DNA of 64,000 nucleotides from CAWGMT01 sp963823675 (GTDB lineage: Bacteria; Planctomycetota; Planctomycetia; Isosphaerales; Isosphaeraceae): the NCBI GenBank assembly GCA_963823675.1, contig CAWGMT010000025.1, positions 1 to 64,000 of the forward strand. Reading direction: 5' to 3'. Positions 45,109 through 54,781 of the stretch are shown piece after piece. Numbering within the stretch: position 1 is the first letter of the stretch; each line of letters begins with the position of its first letter. The translations under genes were made by a program, and so were the position numbers. The notes beneath the pieces were generated by a model that searched no databases, was not told the origin of the DNA, and worked only from the letters and a program-made list of their open reading frames with translations.

Positions 45109-47886
45109 TCAGAGAGCGCTGAGATAGGCCGCCAGGCTGGCCTTCAACTTGGGCGGAACGCGCACGGGCGCTGAGTCCGCCTCGACAAGAGCCGAAGCGC
45201 GGTTTGCGGTCGCGACGGCCTCGAGCGACGACGCCTCGCCGGCCGGCACGGCACTTGATTCGCGAGACCGCGCTGTCACTGCGACGCGGGTGCGAGGCTT
45301 GGTTGTGGCAGGAAGGCTCGAGCCTCGGATCGCATGGCGGTCTTTCGCCCGGTTTGTTTCCTTGGCCTTGGCACGGCTGATCGCCCCCTTGCCGGGATCC
45401 GAGGTGTGGATCACGGGCGGATCGGACGCCGCCCGCGTGTTGGCCAGGTCAAAGCTCGTGCTGCCGCCGCCCGCACCGATCGAGGCCTTTACCGTGTAGA
45501 TGCCGGTGATGCCGTTGGCGGCCACGGCGATGCTGGCCTCGCCGGAGGCGTTGATCGTGGCGGTGTTGCTGCCGCCGGGAAAGGTGGCCGAGGCCCCACT
45601 CGCGGGTGCGGTAAAGGTGACCACGCCCCCGGCAACGGGCTCGCCATAAAGGCTGCTGACCGTCACGACCAGCGGTGCGGCGAAGGCCGTGTCGACGGCG
45701 GTCTGCTGGTTATTGCCACTTGGGACCGTCATGGTGAAGCCGCGCGACTCGAAGGCGCCGATATCAACCTTGTTGTTGACGATGCGCGCCGATCCGCGCT
45801 GGTCGGTAGTCAATGGCTTGCCGTTTCCATCGACGGCCAGGGCGACATTGCCGGCGGCGATCGCGGGGCTGCCGGGCAGGAGGGCCATGGTCTCGGTGGG
45901 GCCGCCGTTATTCTGCAGGGGGCCGAGGAGGGGGTTAACGGGGGCCATCGACGTACCCGTCAAGTCAGTCGGCGCGAAGCCGCTGCCGCCCGATTTGTTG
46001 CCGATGAGGTTGTAGCCCTTGCTGGTGACGGCTCCGAACAAATCAGGTCCCAATGGAGCGGTGTTGGTCGCGATGATCGTGTTGGCCGTGGTCATCGTGC
46101 CGAAGTAGGCCGCGATGCCGCCGGCGAATGCCGAGGCCGAGTTGCCCGCGAGCGTGCAATTGGCGAGCGTCAGCATGCTATCGTTATAGATGCCGCCGCC
46201 GTACGTGGCCGAGTTGCCTGAGAACGTGGAGTTGGTCACGATCAGCGTGCCACCGTTATAGATGCCGCCGCCATTCGGGGACGAGTTGCCCGAGAACGTG
46301 GAGTTGGTGACCGTCAACTTACCAAAGCTGAGGATGCCGCCTCCGCCGTTTCCGCTCGCGTTGTCCAGGAGAGCGGAGTTGGTGACCGTCAGCGTGCCAT
46401 GGTTATCGATGCCGCCGCTGCTGCGTGAGGAGCTACCATCGGCGATGGTCAGTCCGGCGATGGTCGCGGTCACGCCGTAATTGACGTCGAACACCTGATT
46501 GGCAAAGTTGCCGCTGACCGTGAGAACGTTGGCGCCAGGGCCGAGTATCTGGACGTCGCGGCTGATGGCCGGCAGGGGGCTCGCCAGATCGATGACTCCG
46601 CTGGCCGTGAAGTCGATGACGCTGCCTCCGTACTGGTTGGCCTGAGTCATGGCCGAGCGCAGCGAGCCGCCGCCGCTGTCAGCCGTAAAGTAGACCGGGT
46701 ACACCTGAACTTCGAATGCGCCGATGTCGACGCCGCCAAAGACGTTGCGCGGAGCGCCGCGCTGGTCGGTGGTGATACCGGAGGGGACGAGGGCATTGTT
46801 GCCGGCGTCGATGGCGGGGCTGCCGGGCAAGAGGGCCATGGTCTCGGTGGGGCCGCCGTTATTCTGCAAGGGGCCGAGGAGAGGATTGACGTTGAGCAGG
46901 TCGGTGGCCACGAAGCCGCTGCTGCCCGATGAGTTGCCGATGAGGTTGTAGCCCAGGCTGGTGACGGATCCGTCAACATCGGGTCCGGTCGCGGCCGTGT
47001 TCCCGGCGATGATCGTATTGGCGAGGGTCAGCGTGTACCCGCCCGAGTTCTCGATGCCGCCTCCGTTCCCAGCCGAATTGTCCGAAAAAGTGGAGTCGGT
47101 GACCGCGAGCGCGCCAGCGCTCAAGATGCCGCCGCCGCCGCCCGAGGTCGAGTTGCCCGAGATCGTGGAGTTGGTGACCGTCACCGTCCCCAGGAAGTTG
47201 TCGATGCCGCCGCCCGAAACCCCGGACGAGTCGCCCGAGATGGTGGAGTTGGTGACCGTCAGCGTCCCCACGAGGTTATCGATGCCGCCGCCTTGCGAGG
47301 CCGAGTTGCCCGAGAGAGTGGAGTTGGTGAGCGTCAGCGTGCCACCGTCGTTAAAGATGCCGCCGCCCTGCGAGGCCGAGTTGCGCGAGATGGTGGAGTT
47401 AGTGACCGTCAGCGTGCCCGCGTTCAAGATGCCGCCGCCGTTTCCGTGACTTTTACCGTCGGCGATGTTCAGTCCGGCGATGGTCGCGGTCACAAAATCG
47501 TTGACCAGGAACACCCGGCTGGCTCCGTTGCCGCTGACCGTGAGGCTGCCAGCGCCCGGGCCTTCGATGTCCAGGTCTTGCGTGATATCCAGCGGGCCAT
47601 TGGTCGCGGACAGCGTAACGGTGCCCGTGACACCACTGGCGAACGCGATCGTGTCCCCCGCGCTGGCATTCGCGATCGTGAAGCGCAACGATCCCACGCC
47701 GCTATCGTTGGTGTTGGAGACAAAGTCGGTACTGAGCAAGGCGCGTTCTTCCAGGACTTCGAGCCGGGGCCGGGAAGACCGGCGGCCGCCGGGAGTGGGG
47801 CGCCGGCCGGGGCGGCCGCGCTCGCGGAGGTGATTCGTATTCCGGGCTGAGACGGCAGTTGAAAGCAACATCGGAGGTGTGTCCAT
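45109..47886 (-). CDS. Surface beta-helix protein, paralogue of the preceding gene
   Basis: A 925-residue exported protein with the same layout as its neighbour: 'RLEVLEERALLSTDFV', two beta-helix blocks with 'TVTNSTISGNSTSGGGGGI' rungs, anchor-type closures ('LLGPLQNNGGPTETMALLPG' twice), one Ig-like domain and a basic tail ending 'PPKLKASLAAYLSAL'. It lacks the two extra Ig-like repeats of the longer paralogue. Tandem duplication explains the pair. Likely surface-located; ligand unknown. Confidence 0.85.
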   Translation of the reverse strand: MDTPPMLLSTAVSARNTNHLRERGRPGRRPTPGGRRSSRPRLEVLEERALLSTDFVSNTNDSGVGSLRFTIANASAGDTIAFASGVTGTVTLSATNGPLDITQDLDIEGPGAGSLTVSGNGASRVFLVNDFVTATIAGLNIADGKSHGNGGGILNAGTLTVTNSTISRNSASQGGGIFNDGGTLTLTNSTLSGNSASQGGGIDNLVGTLTVTNSTISGDSSGVSGGGIDNFLGTVTVTNSTISGNSTSGGGGGILSAGALAVTDSTFSDNSAGNGGGIENSGGYTLTLANTIIAGNTAATGPDVDGSVTSLGYNLIGNSSGSSGFVATDLLNVNPLLGPLQNNGGPTETMALLPGSPAIDAGNNALVPSGITTDQRGAPRNVFGGVDIGAFEVQVYPVYFTADSGGGSLRSAMTQANQYGGSVIDFTASGVIDLASPLPAISRDVQILGPGANVLTVSGNFANQVFDVNYGVTATIAGLTIADGSSSRSSGGIDNHGTLTVTNSALLDNASGNGGGGILSFGKLTVTNSTFSGNSSPNGGGIYNGGTLIVTNSTFSGNSATYGGGIYNDSMLTLANCTLAGNSASAFAGGIAAYFGTMTTANTIIATNTAPLGPDLFGAVTSKGYNLIGNKSGGSGFAPTDLTGTSMAPVNPLLGPLQNNGGPTETMALLPGSPAIAAGNVALAVDGNGKPLTTDQRGSARIVNNKVDIGAFESRGFTMTVPSGNNQQTAVDTAFAAPLVVTVSSLYGEPVAGGVVTFTAPASGASATFPGGSNTATINASGEASIAVAANGITGIYTVKASIGAGGGSTSFDLANTRAASDPPVIHTSDPGKGAISRAKAKETNRAKDRHAIRGSSLPATTKPRTRVAVTARSRESSAVPAGEASSLEAVATANRASALVEADSAPVRVPPKLKASLAAYLSAL

Positions 47887-47942
47887 TTCAAGTGAAGGAC
47901 GGGGCGGCCAGCAATCTGGCCGATCCCTGGCGGGTTTCGCTC

Positions 47943-48030
47943 AACCTGTCTACAAGACAGTGCGAAAAACTGCGGCGGTGCGCCTCACCGGGGCGAAAAA
48001 ATTTCAGCAGGTCTCCGGCTTCCCCTCGCT
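47943..48030 (-). promoter_or_regulatory. Sigma-tail/leader module L4
   Basis: CTGTCTACAAGACAGTGCGA, GGTGCGCCTCACCGGGGCGA and a short sigma-tail remnant (GGTCTCCGGCTTCCCCTCG) lie ~60 bp upstream of the 925-aa gene start. Beyond it, 48031-48136 encodes a short orphan tail 'LGRELIDADPKLHKRGVLRFR' on the plus strand, evidently the end of a broken gene. Confidence 0.6.
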
Positions 48031-48277
48031 CACCCCGAAGGGACTATCTACCGCTCGCCGCCTTGGTCGGGAGTTGATCGACGCCGATCCCAAGCTGCAC
48101 AAGCGCGGCGTGCTCCGCTTCCGATAATTCGCGCGGCACGAGGGGGCGCCGCGATCGGAGCGATGGGTTGATGGGCTTACTTGCCGGCCTGCGAGCGTAG
48201 TGGTCTCCAGGATCCCGGTGTCCCGTGGTCAGCTAGACCTCACGGGGCCATCGGTGCGACGTCGCCGGATCGCGCGG

Positions 48278-48326
48278 TAATCACGCTCCGCGTGATGGAT
48301 CGGCGTCACGCGGATAGTGACGACTA
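48278..48326. repeat. Degenerate copy of the BMC-operon palindrome
   Basis: AATCACGCTCCGCGTGATGG followed by GTCACGCGGATAGTGACGAC: the same two palindromes as in the 17302-17520 array, in reverse order and with mismatches. This shows the array unit is a dispersed family. Confidence 0.7.
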
Positions 48327-48381
48327 CCTTGCAGAAACGGAAGGGTCTCGGTCACTGCCTCTTCTGGCACAAGTCCGGCTC

Positions 48382-48876
48382 CTACGGACACCAGTCGTCA
48401 TCAAAGTGCCGCTCCTCCAAGACCGCGCGAAACTTATCACGCATCTTGGGGCTGAACGTCCTGTCTTCGGCAAGCGCCTCGAAGCCCTCCTCGACAAGCT
48501 CCCAAGGCATGGAGGCCAAGACCTTGATGACTGCCGCCAGGTAACGGCGAGTCGTGTTTGAACTCTTGGCTCGCTTCAATTCGGCGAACAGGAGGTCGGC
48601 ACAAGGCTTGGTGTTGTAGCCCGTCATTGCCTCAACGATTCGGATGCGCTTCTCCCAGTTATCTTCGCAGTTCACAAAAACGCCCAGGAGGAATACTCCA
48701 GCTTCCGCCCGTCCATGACCATACATGGACTGCAGCAAGCTCAACCCCGATCTGAACTGCTGATCGTCAGTGGAGAGCGCCTGTTTCAGAGCGCCGCCGA
48801 TTGGGAACTGAGCCGGATCGAAGTAGCCCTCCTTCGTGAGCCAGGGCACGTTGCCGAGCAGTTTCTTGGCGTTCAC
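48382..48876 (-). CDS. Hypothetical HEAT-like helical protein
   Basis: About 164 residues, predicted all-helical and soluble ('GVFLLGVFVNCEDNWEKRIR', 'TKPCADLLFAELKRAKSSNT', 'RRYLAAVIKVLASMPWELVE'), reminiscent of HEAT/ARM-type helix pairs. No family is recognised. I chose the GTG at 48876 because GGAG is placed eight bases upstream; the longer frame to 48927 lacks such a site. It may be an effector or immunity-like protein of the accessory region, but nothing in the sequence proves that. Confidence 0.55.
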   Translation of the reverse strand: MNAKKLLGNVPWLTKEGYFDPAQFPIGGALKQALSTDDQQFRSGLSLLQSMYGHGRAEAGVFLLGVFVNCEDNWEKRIRIVEAMTGYNTKPCADLLFAELKRAKSSNTTRRYLAAVIKVLASMPWELVEEGFEALAEDRTFSPKMRDKFRAVLEERHFDDDWCP

Positions 48877-48996
48877 TGATGGATCTCCTCGAACCCCGGA
48901 TGTTCGCTTCGGCAAGTTTACCGTCACGAGTCAGCTCGCCATGCAAAACCGGGATGATCGTGCCGCTTTTTTAGCCCGCGGTCAAGCTCCCGCGAA

Positions 48997-49808
48997 TCAC
49001 TCGCAGTCGAACAGCATAGAAACAAGCCCACGGGTCTTTTTGTCACGTACAAAGACGACGATCTTGTTCTTGGCGACGCCTTTCCCAAGCCGGCAGATAG
49101 TCCTCAATGAGCCGGACGGCGCCGTTATCGGCGTCGTGTTGGCTGTCAACGCTTCGAGCCCGGCTATGATCGCGACAGCACCAAAAGCCTTGCTGAGCTG
49201 GTGCAACATCGGGTCTTCGGCTACCACCAGATCCCGGCTCCAATCGCCCACACCGGTGATGTACTCTCCGCCGTGAGCGCCGACTAACGGCGCGACTTGG
49301 TTCCCAGCCCAGATGAACTCGTTGGCCAAGCCGGTCGCGATGTCCGTGGCGGCGTTTGCGATGTTCGCAAGGCCTTGCAGGATCCCTAAGCCCGCACCGC
49401 CCAGGCCGGCCAGGAACACGTTTTCATAACCGCCAGGGGGTTCGGTCCGCGCGGACGCCGCTGACAACCCCGCGGCCTGCGCGCTCCTGCGCCGGGGGCT
49501 GCGGCCGAGGATGTCGTCCCCATTGCTGCCGGCGCGGCTCCCGCCAGCGTGAGGGCGCCAGCAGGCGCATAGATTCCACTCCCAGCGCCCGAAACGCCCA
49601 AAGGCGCGCCCGGCGCGCCGCTGCTGCTTGAAGAGCCGCTGCCGGATGTCGAAGAGCCCGAGGTCCCGGACGTCAACGCTGCTCCGCAGGTCCCCGATGA
49701 CGAGGCCGATGTCCCAAGAACCGCTGGCGAACCCGAGGTGTGGGCGCCGGCGGCGCCGTTTACGCCCACGAGCGCGCCAAAGCCCAGCGGCGCCGACACG
49801 TTCGTCAT
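48997..49808 (-). CDS. Hypothetical Ser/Gly-rich protein with apolar core, one frameshift
   Basis: The ATG at 49808 opens a Ser/Gly/Ala/Thr low-complexity half ('TSGTSGSSTSGSGSSSSSG'). Near 49482 one G is missing. Restoring it joins it to 'EPPGGYENVFLAGLGGAGLG', a Gly/Ala-rich amphipathic or membrane-active stretch, then 'GANQVAP'-like helix wording and a basic C-terminus with 'KNKIVVFVRDKK'. About 270 residues. It could be a secreted or polymorphic-toxin-type protein, but no toxin domain is recognisable. The split across two frames lowers confidence. Confidence 0.45.
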
Positions 49809-49985
49809 ACCGGGAACGGTGACGCTTTACATTAGCCCCTCGTAGCTCCTTAGTTACGGAGAAAACTGGACTCTGGCTGGCGTAGTCGACTTTAGCGTGG
49901 CACGACGGGCGTCTCCCGCCAATCGGGCCCGACGCTGGTGCAATTTAATTCACAAAGCCATGCCTTTTAAGGACTAGCGTAGAGC

Positions 49986-50729
49986 GTCACCTTTTCCAAG
50001 CTCTACGAGGCGACGCTGGCGCTGACGAGGGCCAAGCTGGGCTCCGACTACCCCGACACGCTCCGGAGCATGAACAACCTGGCCAACAGCTACCAGGCCC
50101 TGGGCCGGCAAGATGAGGCGCTTAAGCTCCACGAGGCGAGGCTGGCGCTGCACGTGTCCAAGCTGGGCTCCGACCACCCCAATACGCTCCTGAGCCGTCT
50201 CCTCGTGGCGAGCGGCCTGGTGCGGCTCGGTCGCGGCGCCGAGGCCGCCGCCGACTGCCGCCGCGCCGCCGAGACGTGGGAGAAGCGAGGCGGCTCCGAT
50301 GCCAATAGCCTCTACAACGCCACGTGTTTCCGGGCGGTCACCGCCGCGGCGCTGCGCGCGGCCGACACGTCGCCCGCGGGGACCGGGCAGGCGGAGGACG
50401 AGGCCGACCGGGCCATGGTCTGGCTCGAGCGGGCCGTCGCCGCCGGGTACCGCGACGCCGCCAACATGACCGAGGACCACGACCCCGACGCGCTGCGCCA
50501 CCGGGCCGACTTCAAGGAGCTGCTGGCGCGGCTGACGCGGCCCGGCCGAAGTGACGATGTTGATGCCGGGGCGAGCCTCGGTGCGAGGCTTCCGCGAGAG
50601 CAGGGGCGATGCGAGACCCGAGCGACGCCGGCGCGATGCGACCCGATCGCACGGGATCGGCACCCGGCCCATCCCGACCGCCGGAGGACCGCGTCGGTGC
50701 ATCCGCAAACGGGGCGCATCTCGAATTAA
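49986..50729 (+). pseudogene. TPR kinase C-terminal fragment
   Basis: The frame opens mid-repeat with 'KLYEATLALTRAKLGSDYPD' and continues 'TLRSMNNLANSYQALGRQDE', the 42-residue TPR unit of planctomycete Ser/Thr kinases. The usual C-terminal 'WLERAVAAGYRDAANMTEDH' and 'RADFKELLARL' follow. There is no kinase domain or start. The last ~60 codons are unlike the family. It ends 170 bp before copy A of the serine-recombinase element. Confidence 0.75.
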
Positions 50730-50897
50730 CTGCCTGATCCGTCCCGCCCGACAGCGGTGATAGTCCGGTCGGGCCGAACTTCGGCCTCGCCCAGAATCCG
50801 TGTCCGGGCGCGGGACCAATGCCGGTCCCGAACTGAGCCCATTGCGCACCATCGCCCCACGCTCGTCGTCGGTGATGCTTCGCGGGGGTACCAACCT

Positions 50898-51195
50898 GCT
50901 TCGGTCTGATCGACCGAAGCGTCGAATGCGGGCTGCACGTCATCATGCCGCAAGCCGAGATTTTGCTCCGTCGTCGAAACCCTCGCATAGCAGATGATCA
51001 TCCTCCACCGGCTAGCCCCTGGAGTTAAGAAACCCGTCGAAGTGGGTTTTTTGAGATGAAGTCGTTAAGCAACCGGCGCTGTAAAGAAATCCCTGGTTTG
51101 ACTTACAGCCCGTTAGGGCTATCAACTGCGACCGCGCGCCCGTCGCGCAGGGCAGAACAGTACGCGTCGGGTGTCGGATCGACCGACGCGTCGGA
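50898..51195. mobile_element. Serine-recombinase element, copy A, internally deleted
   Basis: Left end TTCGGTCTGATCGACCGAAG (palindromic). It is followed by the minus-strand start of a resolvase (MIICYARVSTTEQNL, start at 51001) that turns into unrelated sequence after ~15 codons. A leader with 'AAACCCGTCGAAGTGGGTTT' and 'GTCGTTAAGCAACCGG' comes next, then the right part 'CAGCCCGTTAGGGCTATC' and 'GTGTCGGATCGACCGACGCG'. No recombinase catalytic domain remains. Confidence 0.65.
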
Positions 51196-51264
51196 AGAAC
51201 ACTCGCACGTACGCTCTATCCGGCGGACTCGGCATTAGCCGCATTACATGCCGCCGATCGGAAG

Positions 51265-51825
51265 TCATGTGTCGCCAGCCGCCGCGACATACTTGTAAAG
51301 CGTCGGCCTCGAAATGCCGACCGCCTTGCAGATTTCATCAATTGTATGTTTCTTCTGCCGGTACAGATCGACAGCCACGGCACGCTGTTTCTCACCGAGC
51401 TTTTTTCGCCTGCCGCCTTTCCTGCCGCGTGCTCTCGCGGCTGCCAGCCCCGCGTACGTACGTTCGCGGATCAAATTCCGCTCAAACTCTGCGAGCGCCC
51501 CAAAGATGTGAAATAACAGCTTGCCGCCCGGTGTGGTCGTGTCGATGGATTCGGTGACGCTCTGGAATCCGACCCGCTCGGACTCCAGCTCGGCCATCAG
51601 CTCGATCAGGTGTTTGAGAAACCGCCCCAGCCGGTCGAGCCGCCAAACCGCCAGCACATCGCCAGATCGCAGCGCATCGTGCACACGCTCAAGGCCGGGG
51701 CGTTGCACCTTGCCGCCACTGACCGTGTCCTCGATGATCTTCTCGCAGCCGGCCCGCTTCAGGGCATCACGCTGCAAGTCAAGATTCTGCTCCGTTGTCG
51801 AAACTCTCGCATAGCCGATGATCAT
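51265..51825 (-). CDS. Serine recombinase (resolvase/invertase family), intact
   Basis: A 186-residue Tn3-resolvase/Hin-type recombinase. The catalytic serine is Ser9 in 'GYARVSTTEQNLDLQRDAL'; 'VWRLDRLGRFLKHLIELM' holds the active-site arginines. The long E helix ('HIFGALAEFERNLIRERTYAGLAAARARG') leads to a C-terminal helix-turn-helix 'HTIDEICKAVGISRPTLYKYV'. Full length for the family, all key residues present. It is the only intact member of the four related copies between 50.9 and 55.4 kb and could act on their ends in trans. Divergent from a short frame starting at 51940. Confidence 0.93.
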   Translation of the reverse strand: MIIGYARVSTTEQNLDLQRDALKRAGCEKIIEDTVSGGKVQRPGLERVHDALRSGDVLAVWRLDRLGRFLKHLIELMAELESERVGFQSVTESIDTTTPGGKLLFHIFGALAEFERNLIRERTYAGLAAARARGRKGGRRKKLGEKQRAVAVDLYRQKKHTIDEICKAVGISRPTLYKYVAAAGDT

Positions 51826-52110
51826 ACCCCACCCCGCTTTGCCGCTCGAGTTTTGAAGCCCGTCGGAATGTTTGGGAGCGGGGATTTTGCGATCAAGCAG
51901 CTAAGCCAGCGGAGCAGCAAATAAAACGGCCGGTAGATTGATGACCGCCGAAGCACGTAAGGAAATCGATTCGCCACCGATGACGGGGCCGCGAGTAAAG
52001 AAAACGTACGTCCGATTGACAGCCCGTCAGGGCTATCGCCGCAGACCGCGCGCTATCGCGCTGGGCAGAACAGCGTGCGTCGGTGTCGTCGGACCGAAGC
52101 ATTTATTTCG
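51826..52110. mobile_element. Right arm of serine-recombinase element, copy B
   Basis: The divergent region next to the intact recombinase gene. It holds a leader similar to copies A, C and D but more diverged (AAGCCCGTCGGAATG...), then a short plus-strand frame beginning MTAEARKEIDSPPMTGPRVK, also found at 26161. After 'CAGCCCGTCAGGGCTATCGC' and 'GGCAGAACAG' it ends at 'GTGTCGTCGGACCGAAGC' (52084-52101), which is the inverse of the left-end motif. Confidence 0.65.
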
Positions 52111-52153
52111 GCAGGTGACGAAGACCACCCACAGTCGCCAATTCGGACTGGCG

Positions 52154-52546
52154 TCAATTGTGCACCCTGTCGAGCAAGTCGCGAATCGCCTGCACCACGG
52201 CGTCTGGGCGGTAGACGTAGAATGTGGCGTGCGCAGCGTTTTCCAGCACGCGGTGTTCACCGTGGCGCACGGAATTGGCAATGGCCCGGTCGATGGCCAA
52301 CTTGATGTCGTTCAACTGGTGCTGCGAGGCTTCGGTCGCGAACATCGCCCGAAATGGATCGATGCCCATGCCTGTGAGCACAATCAACGGGACATCGGGC
52401 ATGTCGCCGCCGCGGCGGATCTCGTCGCAGATGCTCTCGAAGTTCTTGGCCTCTTTCAGCCCGACGCGCCACGATTTGAGGTGGTATTCGAAGAGCAAAT
52501 CGCGGACCGGCGCCGGCCAGTCGGTAACCTGGGCATAATGCAGCAT
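52154..52546 (-). pseudogene. Alpha/beta hydrolase, C-terminal fragment
   Basis: 130 residues matching the last third of an alpha/beta hydrolase: 'DVPLIVLTGMGIDPF' and the catalytic His region 'LENAAHATFYVYRPDAVVQA'. The nucleophile elbow and N-terminal sheet are absent. It sits just right of element copy B. Confidence 0.6.
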
Positions 52547-52598
52547 ACAGTGGCAACGACGGGTCCCGAATTGCGTCGCCTGCCGTCATGAACGAACG

Positions 52599-53645
52599 CT
52601 AGCGCTTTCCTGCCGCGCCCTCGGTCCGTCCAATGGGAAGTAACTGACTTTCGGCCCATGTCGCGATTGTCCGGGCCACTTGCTCCTCCTCCCCGGAGTA
52701 CATGTGGTCGGCTCCCCGGATCATGACGGTGTCCACGCTGCGAGGGCCTCTCGGCTGGCGTTGGATGCAGGATTTGAGCAACTCCAAGTCCGCCTCCGTC
52801 CCGACATCCGGCTCCCGAGTACCGAAGAAAGCGAGTAAGGGGCACCGCAGCCGAGTGACGGCCGGATTGGGTGTTTTCTCCCCGAAGAAGTCTCCAATTT
52901 CCGCCGGGGTGTTGGCATCATCCAGAAAAGTGGCCGCACTGATGAAGGCCGGGAATGGCCGATTGGGGATGCGCAGCAAATCGTCGCCGCGGCCATCTGC
53001 AAGCAGGCGAGTGGCTTCCGCGTGCTGGCGACTGGCTTCGGCCCGTTGATTCGGGTCGGTCGGAGGGGTATAGGCCCTCACTCCCCCCGACGCGAGAACC
53101 ACTCCAACGACCCGCCGGTCCTGCTTTTCTCCCTGATAGGCACGAACAACCGCCCAACCGGCGCTGTGCCCAACCAGAATGACCTTGTCGAAGCCTCGAT
53201 CACCGGCGAAGTCGATCCACGCGGCGATGTCTCGGACGGCTTCACTCCGAACACCCCAGTAGCCACCGCCTCGCAACCGCTTCCCGTCCCGGTAGCCGGC
53301 AACAGAACCAATGTCATGCATACGCGTATTTACTGTGACACACGGGTACCCGAGATCCGCGAGGGCCCGCCCAACTCTGACGTATGTCGGTGAATAGAAA
53401 TTCACTCCCCACCCATGGACCCAGATCACAGCGACGGGTTTGGCGGACTCTTTCGGAGGGATAAAGAAAGCACCACAATTGACGACATCGTCACTCGCTC
53501 GTGCATATACCAGTTCTTCGGGGTACTTGCCTACCGAGTCTCTTCGGGAGAACCACTTTCCGAGACAGAACCCAAACACCAGCAGAGCAAGGGCGAGTGC
53601 GGACACGACGATACGCCGTCGGTAAATGGGTAGTCTCAGACGCAT
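52599..53645 (-). CDS. Membrane-anchored alpha/beta hydrolase
   Basis: A 348-residue protein. The N-terminal signal anchor (IVVSALALALLVFGFCLG) precedes an alpha/beta hydrolase core: oxyanion 'WVHGWGVNF', nucleophile elbow GHSAG (Ser near residue 170), an acid region around 'FFGTREPDVG', and the catalytic His in 'IRGADHMYSGEEEQ'. It resembles DUF1749/dienelactone-type hydrolases; substrate unknown. The ATG at 53645 is preceded by GGGGAG at good spacing, so I prefer it to the upstream GTG. It lies between element copies B and C. Confidence 0.82.
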   Translation of the reverse strand: MRLRLPIYRRRIVVSALALALLVFGFCLGKWFSRRDSVGKYPEELVYARASDDVVNCGAFFIPPKESAKPVAVIWVHGWGVNFYSPTYVRVGRALADLGYPCVTVNTRMHDIGSVAGYRDGKRLRGGGYWGVRSEAVRDIAAWIDFAGDRGFDKVILVGHSAGWAVVRAYQGEKQDRRVVGVVLASGGVRAYTPPTDPNQRAEASRQHAEATRLLADGRGDDLLRIPNRPFPAFISAATFLDDANTPAEIGDFFGEKTPNPAVTRLRCPLLAFFGTREPDVGTEADLELLKSCIQRQPRGPRSVDTVMIRGADHMYSGEEEQVARTIATWAESQLLPIGRTEGAAGKR

Positions 53646-53799
53646 CGAATTTCTCCCCACTCGGGTCTCTTATTGCGGATCCTTGCTCGGCGCAATTGAC
53701 CCTGTTGCGATGCAAGTATGTTCGCCCCTGCCCGCCTCATTATTCACGCTGAACGCGACCGACTTCCCCGATGCGGCGTTTAGCGCCGTTGAGCACAGA

Positions 53800-54050
53800 C
53801 GGGGAAACCCTCGCATAGCCGATGATCATCCTCCACCGGCTAGTCGCTAGAGTAAAGAAACCCGTCGCAGTGGGTTTTTTCAGATAAAGTCGCTAAGCGA
53901 CCGGCATGGTAAACAAAACGCTGGTTTGATTAATGGCCCCTCAGATCGAGCACCGCCACCCAATCCTGAAGTCAATCGATGCCTCGAACTCCGTTGGGCT
54001 CTGCCCCGAGCGCGCGTTGGTGTCGTCGGACCGAAGCGCGCAGTGGCCCC
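53800..54050. mobile_element. Serine-recombinase element, copy C, internally deleted
   Basis: The minus-strand resolvase start MIIGYARVS (ATG at 53826) breaks after nine codons. The leader 'ACCGGCTAGTCGCTAGAG', 'AAACCCGTCGCAGTGGGTTT' and 'GTCGCTAAGCGACCGGC' matches copies A and D. The right part ends with 'GGTGTCGTCGGACCGAAGCG' (54018-54037), as in copy B. The rest of 53646-54247 has no supported gene. Confidence 0.65.
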
Positions 54051-54247
54051 GCTCGGCAAACGCCCGTGAATCCAAGCCTAGCCGCGTCCCGTTCCCGTCT
54101 CCTTTCGGTCTCAAAGAGCGACGGATAACGTGTAGGGTAAACAATGGAGGTACCCCGCTTGTCGCTGATTGGATGGAATCTTGGTGAACGCCTTCGGGTC
54201 GCGCCTCTATTCGCCGGCGCTCCCGGGGTTCCTACATGTCTCTGCGA

Positions 54248-54781
54248 TTAAGCTCCGGCCTCATGCTGGCGACGTCCGCCTGCCCCTGGCGCGACAATCA
54301 AGCCGAACATCGCTCCAGCAACGCCAACCAGTAGCCCGATGGCTGAATGGCCGATCTGGCGGTAGGCCAGAAGGTCAACACAAGTGACTGGCACTGACTT
54401 CGTGGTGTATTTTATCGCCTCCTTGAGATCATCTCGGGTTTCAAATTGACCCTGCCTTGAGTAGTAGGCAACCTCGCCCTTTTTGCCATCAAGAACCTTT
54501 TCAGCCGTGGCATCCAGTAAGTTGCTGGTTAACAGCGGAGGGTATTCGATTTGCCCGAAGGCGAAGTGAATGTAAACAAAGCCAAAGACGGCCATTCCGG
54601 CCCAGGCAGGACGCGCCCGTCCGCAAATGGCGAGCACAGAAGCCGCCGACAGGCAGACCAGAGTCAGGCTGAACGTAATGCTCGCCCATAGAGCGGAAGA
54701 TTCGCGGAAGGCGGCTACGATGACCGCGACAAATCCCACGACCACCATGAGGCTTGCGATTGAGAAGCCGAAGTATTTCAA
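54248..54781 (-). CDS. Small membrane protein, unknown function
   Basis: 177 residues with four predicted membrane helices: 'IASLMVVVGFVAVIVAAF', 'ASITFSLTLVCLSAASVLAI', 'AWAGMAVFGFVYIHFAF' and C-terminal 'SAIGLLVGVAGAMFGLIVA'. A ~60-residue periplasmic or cytoplasmic loop sits between helices 3 and 4. The start is a TTG at 54781, supported by AGGAG seven bases upstream. Small proteins of this layout are common in planctomycetes and are uncharacterised. It is flanked by element copies C and D. Confidence 0.7.
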   Translation of the reverse strand: MKYFGFSIASLMVVVGFVAVIVAAFRESSALWASITFSLTLVCLSAASVLAICGRARPAWAGMAVFGFVYIHFAFGQIEYPPLLTSNLLDATAEKVLDGKKGEVAYYSRQGQFETRDDLKEAIKYTTKSVPVTCVDLLAYRQIGHSAIGLLVGVAGAMFGLIVAPGAGGRRQHEAGA

